This document shows positions 60,208 through 64,000 of a stretch of 64,000 bases of DNA, one piece after another (position 1 is the first letter of the stretch; each line of letters opens with the position of its first letter). The position numbers were made by a program, and so were the translations under genes. The stretch comes from Maylandia zebra (lineage: Eukaryota; Chordata; Actinopteri; Cichliformes; Cichlidae). The notes beneath the pieces are model-generated. The model ran no database searches. It was not told where the DNA came from and saw nothing but the letters and a program-made list of their open reading frames with translations. The DNA lies in NCBI RefSeq assembly GCF_041146795.1, contig NC_135183.1, positions 16,496,840 through 16,560,839 on the forward strand, in the 5' to 3' direction.

Positions 60208-63200
60208 TCACATTCTCACCAGCAGAGCTCGTCCTTTGGTTTCTATTGGCATCAGGAAGTTTCCTAGAGCGCAGAGCACACAGGCCACAGCGAACGGACA
60301 GAGAGCCAGAATCACCGACTGAGACATCAGCACCTGAAGTACACACAAAGCAATGATAGACTGGACCAAAAACCTGAAAACTCTGATCATTAAGCAGGAC
60401 AGCCAACGCACCTGAGCAATGAACGGAGCGATCATTCCTCCGATGCGACTGAACGACGTACAGAAACCCATCCCCAGAGAGCGCGCCACCGTGGGGTACA
60501 CCTGAGAAACCAAAACTCCTGTCACCTCAGACCCGGTCCTTAAAAAATGCACCGTTGAAGCCAGCAGACTGTGAACGTACCTCTGCTGTGTAGATGTAAA
60601 CCACATTAAAGTTCATGGAGACCAGAGACCGCAGCAGAAACAGCAGCACCGTGAAGCCAAACCTGCACGACCAAAACAGACCAGATGACATCACAAACCT
60701 TGACTTGCTCTAATGAGATGACGTCATACACTTGGACCCGGTCAGGGGGGTCCAATCTGTGGGGCTCTTACATAGTGGAGCAAATGTTGAGTATCATAAA
60801 GAAAAAGGCTGCTAACAGCTGCAGCACGGTCAGAGTCATCTTGCGTCCAAACACGTTGAGCAGAGCGATGTTTGCTGGGACCACTGGGAGGATAGAAGAG
60901 AGGAGTCAGAGTAGACCTGATCCGGAAACAGCACAGCAGCAAACCTTCGCAGTACGTTTTAGGAATTATTCTGCAAGTGTGGCTGAAAAACTGATGAACT
61001 GAAAATTCTCTCAACGCATTTCGCTGACGATGACTCACATGCAACCTCTCCGAGGCAGCTGATAAGCAGAGTCTGGTAGTCACTGTAACCAAAGGGGATG
61101 CAGTAACACAGTCCGTCCTCATGGCGATGTTTGACCTGATGCTCTTTGTCAGCATCGATCACACACAACAGGTTCTTCTCCAACAGTTCCGAACTGCTCA
61201 GCACTGAGCCGTAGTATATAAACGATGCCACAAACCTGACAGTGAAACAAATGAAAGTTGGTCCTTAACAGGTCCAAGAAGGATTATACATACTGGGTAT
61301 AACAACCACATTCAATGACTTCTACAAACCTCGGATGTGTCTATGGTTGGGAAAAAAACTGCTGGGAGCATTTTAAGTTGTCTACGAAATGTTTCCAGAA
61401 ATGCTTGAAACACTTCATAGACAACTTTTGTCTGTATAAACTTAGTACTTTAAATCTCCCTATTTGGCATCCAATCAGAAGACATAATACAGTATTCTCT
61501 TCTATGCCTATGATACCTTACTATGTTTTAATATAAAGCACGCATACTTTCTGATTTGGTTTCCTTAAAGAAGGAAAGTTTTTCATGACTATTCCTGTCT
61601 ATAATTGTAACCTGTGCAAACCTCCAGTTTGCTTTCACTGGATCTTTTGCTTTTATTTGATAATTTTCTCCTTTGATGCCCTTTTACTGTGACGGCTATG
61701 TAGCCTGCTTTTATTAAAACACTAAAAAATAAAATACCATTACCATGAGTACCAGAGCAGTACAGATGTCCTCCTGAATAATGGGCTGAGCAGAATTCTC
61801 CAGCTGCCTCTTTCGCTCTGAAACACACAGGAACATTCACACCGAATATCCTATGACTGAATCCAGTGATACCCTCAGATTCAACTCAATTCAACAGTTT
61901 TATTTATACGGCGCCAAATCACAATGGCAATCACATCAAGTTGCTTTATATTATGAGCCACCATCAGGACATCCCTGTGAATTACACATACTGCCCTGTG
62001 TAGTGTTTTTCCAGTAGACTGTTATCACAAACTTTAAGATAAAACAATTTTGAAATATTTTTAATCATTTTGACAGCAAAACATTTTCAGGAGCTGAAAG
62101 ATTCCTTCAGCAAACGACTTTCAGGAAGATCGGTACACTTATTTCAAGTCTTACTCACTGCACTTAACGCACCGTGACGGGCTCCACGAGTCGTCCTGGC
62201 GGAAGAGAAGCTCGGTTCATTTTAGCAATCCAGTGCAGCGTTTTCATGGCAGCCTCAGTCTTTCCTGCTGATACGTTGTAACGAGCCGACTCAGGAATAA
62301 ACTGATTTGAATCAATACATACAGAAACAGCAGTCAGTCTGGGTTCACGAGCCTGAATACATCCAGCAATCAGAAACTCACATTAGCCTTGATGAGATTA
62401 TTGTGGCAACTTAGTCTTCCCCAGCTTATGCTTTAAGTGGCACTTCATGTGATTTCTACTAGTTTAGTGCCTCCGCTTCTCTTTTTTGTTCACCCCTCTC
62501 CTTTTGGCACTTTTAGTTTAACAACCAACAACCTAAAACCTGACAAACTACTTCAGAACCTCCAAATCATCCCTCACTTCTTTTAGTAACTGTGAATTAT
62601 TACAGTAAGACTTAAACATCTTTGAAAACCTCTTTAGGAATCTTTCATTCTTCGTTTAATTTGCCACACTGAATGTTCATATGTGCATTCATTTCTAATC
62701 TAATGATCACAGCACTGCTGCACAGGTTAGGGTGGACAGGTGAGGGGCATATCTCACCTTAAAGAGGAAGATGAGGATGATACTCGGCGTGACAGAGATC
62801 CGTATCATCCACCTCCAGCCCAAAGTTGGAACCACCAGCATACCCAGAATGATGATAAGCATGGAGCCCAGCATCCAGAATATCTGACACACAAACAGGG
62901 AGCATGCTGGGAGATCTGAACTGATGACATCACACCATACAGGTAACTAAGCTGAGTTTGAGGATGCCTTTGAAAACCCCATGGGAGAAAAACAAACAAA
63001 CAACGTGACGTGAGCTGAAGCTGTTACCCATGGAGCTGTGCTCTCTCCATGACGCGTATTAAGCATTAAAATAAGGCTGGCAACAGACCATTATCTGTGA
63101 TTTATGATACATGTACGTGTTTTAGAGACGGACTCTGAGCTTTGCTGCTGTCGCCTTGTGATGTTTTGTATTTGCTGGACATCTAAAACTTTATCTTTCT

Positions 63201-63966
63201 CACATCTCTTTAAAAACAGAATATTATCTCCACAAGACTGTGATTAATAACTGCGTGTATACACTGACACGTGTTTCTTTGATTGTATTGCCTTAAAAAG
63301 ATAATAGACCTACTCATCTTTTATGTTTTTATCTTTTATGCTGAGCATGTTGAGTTTTCCATGTAATAAAATCTGCGTCAAGCTGCTATTGCCCATGATT
63401 ATTATGAAGGTCAAATAAAACACTGGATTTAACCCTGTGAGGTCCTCAGTAATGGGCACTAGAACCCTCTCAACTTCTGTGCTATCACAATATCTGATTT
63501 CCAAAACATGACCTTAGAAATGAGGATTAGAGCAGAGTAAGGAAGGAACTGCGAGCGAAATAACAGCTGGTGACAGGAAGTGGGTGATCCCTCAGTAAAA
63601 CTTTTATCAACTTCCAGGTAAGCAATAAAGGCAACGACCAACGGAGTCACAAATACTGTTGACTGATATACAGCGGTGGGTTACCCAGGCAACCTCAGCC
63701 TGTAATGTTTGATAGCGACCAACTGTCAGTGATAAAGTGATGCTGATGATCGCTTCCTGTGTGGACACTCATTAGGACCTCTGTGATGTTTCGCTCTGTG
63801 AGGTCTCCCAGATGGAGCAGTACTTTGTGGTCAACATGATTCTGACTTCCTCGTCTTTATTTTTGTGGAAACCAGTGAAACTCAAAGAAAGGATGAACTC
63901 ACGGTGGCCAGAGGCAGCAGGGTGGCTCGATGTTTTGCCGGGATGAACTCGGTCTTCAGCACAAAC
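60208..63966 (-). CDS. svopl: SVOPL/SVOP-like major facilitator transporter, C-terminal part
   Basis: Nine coding exons on the minus strand, 63966-63903, 62883-62758, 62301-62173, 61817-61744, 61235-61039, 60883-60772, 60662-60581, 60501-60412 and 60333-60208, join in phase to 332 aa plus stop; the N-terminal part lies beyond the right edge. Blocks: [40 protein letters not shown] (transmembrane), [20 protein letters not shown] (SVOP-type loop), [52 protein letters not shown] and [14 protein letters not shown]. These are orphan 12-helix vesicle transporters related to SV2; no substrate is established. The short C-terminus after PIETKGRAL favours SVOPL over SVOP, but a fish-specific SVOP paralogue is possible. 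Confidence 0.85.
61375..61427 (+). repeat. Imperfect 21-bp inverted repeat (hairpin) in transporter intron
   Basis: The arm 61375-61395 (AAGTTGTCTACGAAATGTTTC) pairs with 61407-61427 with two mismatches over an 11-nt loop. Could be a small transposon relic or a hairpin RNA; no other evidence. Confidence 0.6.
61871..61958 (-). mobile_element. 3' end of a fish LINE/SINE-type repeat
   Basis: On the minus strand it ends GGCGCCGTATAAATAAAACT followed by a TTGAATTGAATTGA tail, a very common 3' end of teleost non-LTR elements. Only the tail is present, in an intron of the transporter gene. Confidence 0.6.
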
Positions 63967-64000
63967 CTGAACAGAGACACTATCAATTAGAGCAGCCACT

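Overview
The window is vertebrate nuclear DNA, almost certainly from a ray-finned (teleost) fish. Compact GT-AG multi-exon genes with vertebrate orthologues alternate with fish-type transposable elements: Tc1/mariner, hAT, PIF/Harbinger, a Penelope-like element, a Tx1-type L1 and several solo LTRs. There are no prokaryotic signals. I rebuilt gene models by hand from splice sites, reading-frame phase and protein families known from memory; no database was searched.

Layout. (1) 0.3-1.8 kb, minus strand: 5' part of an ARF GTPase, best called arf5. (2) 3.1-5.6 kb, plus: gcc1, a GRIP-domain golgin of 759 aa in three coding exons. The ARF5-GCC1 pair is also adjacent in human. (3) 6.9-11.5 kb, minus: dennd6b, 20 coding exons, 579 aa. 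(4) 11.8-18.1 kb, plus: lta4h, 19 coding exons, 614 aa. It is divergent from dennd6b, with only 374 bp between the start codons. (5) 18.1-21.3 kb: intergenic, between the convergent 3' ends of lta4h and mical3. (6) 21.3-44.1 kb, minus: a MICAL3-type flavin monooxygenase (31 coding exons, about 1485 aa), whose introns have taken in an inverted Penelope dimer, an intact Tc1 element, a terminal-inverted-repeat DNA transposon, a hAT element and other fragments. (7) 44.1-60.2 kb: a transposon graveyard with a solo LTR, a decayed PIF/Harbinger element, and a Tx1-type L1 interrupted by three solo LTRs and a hAT element, each with a clean target-site duplication. (8) 60.2-64.0 kb, minus: C-terminal nine exons of an SVOPL/SVOP-like transporter that continues past the right edge.

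Themes. Several host genes act at the Golgi or in membrane traffic (arf5, gcc1, dennd6b, mical3), but each has its own promoter and nothing operon-like is implied. In every gene where I could follow the frame, exon phases join without a frameshift or premature stop, so the host genes look functional. The most notable observations are a Penelope-like inverted dimer with arms of about 1.3 kb inside a 14-bp target duplication; the nested L1, whose reading frame is restored when each solo LTR and one duplication copy are subtracted; and a Phe in lta4h where the human enzyme has Tyr378, the residue of suicide inactivation.
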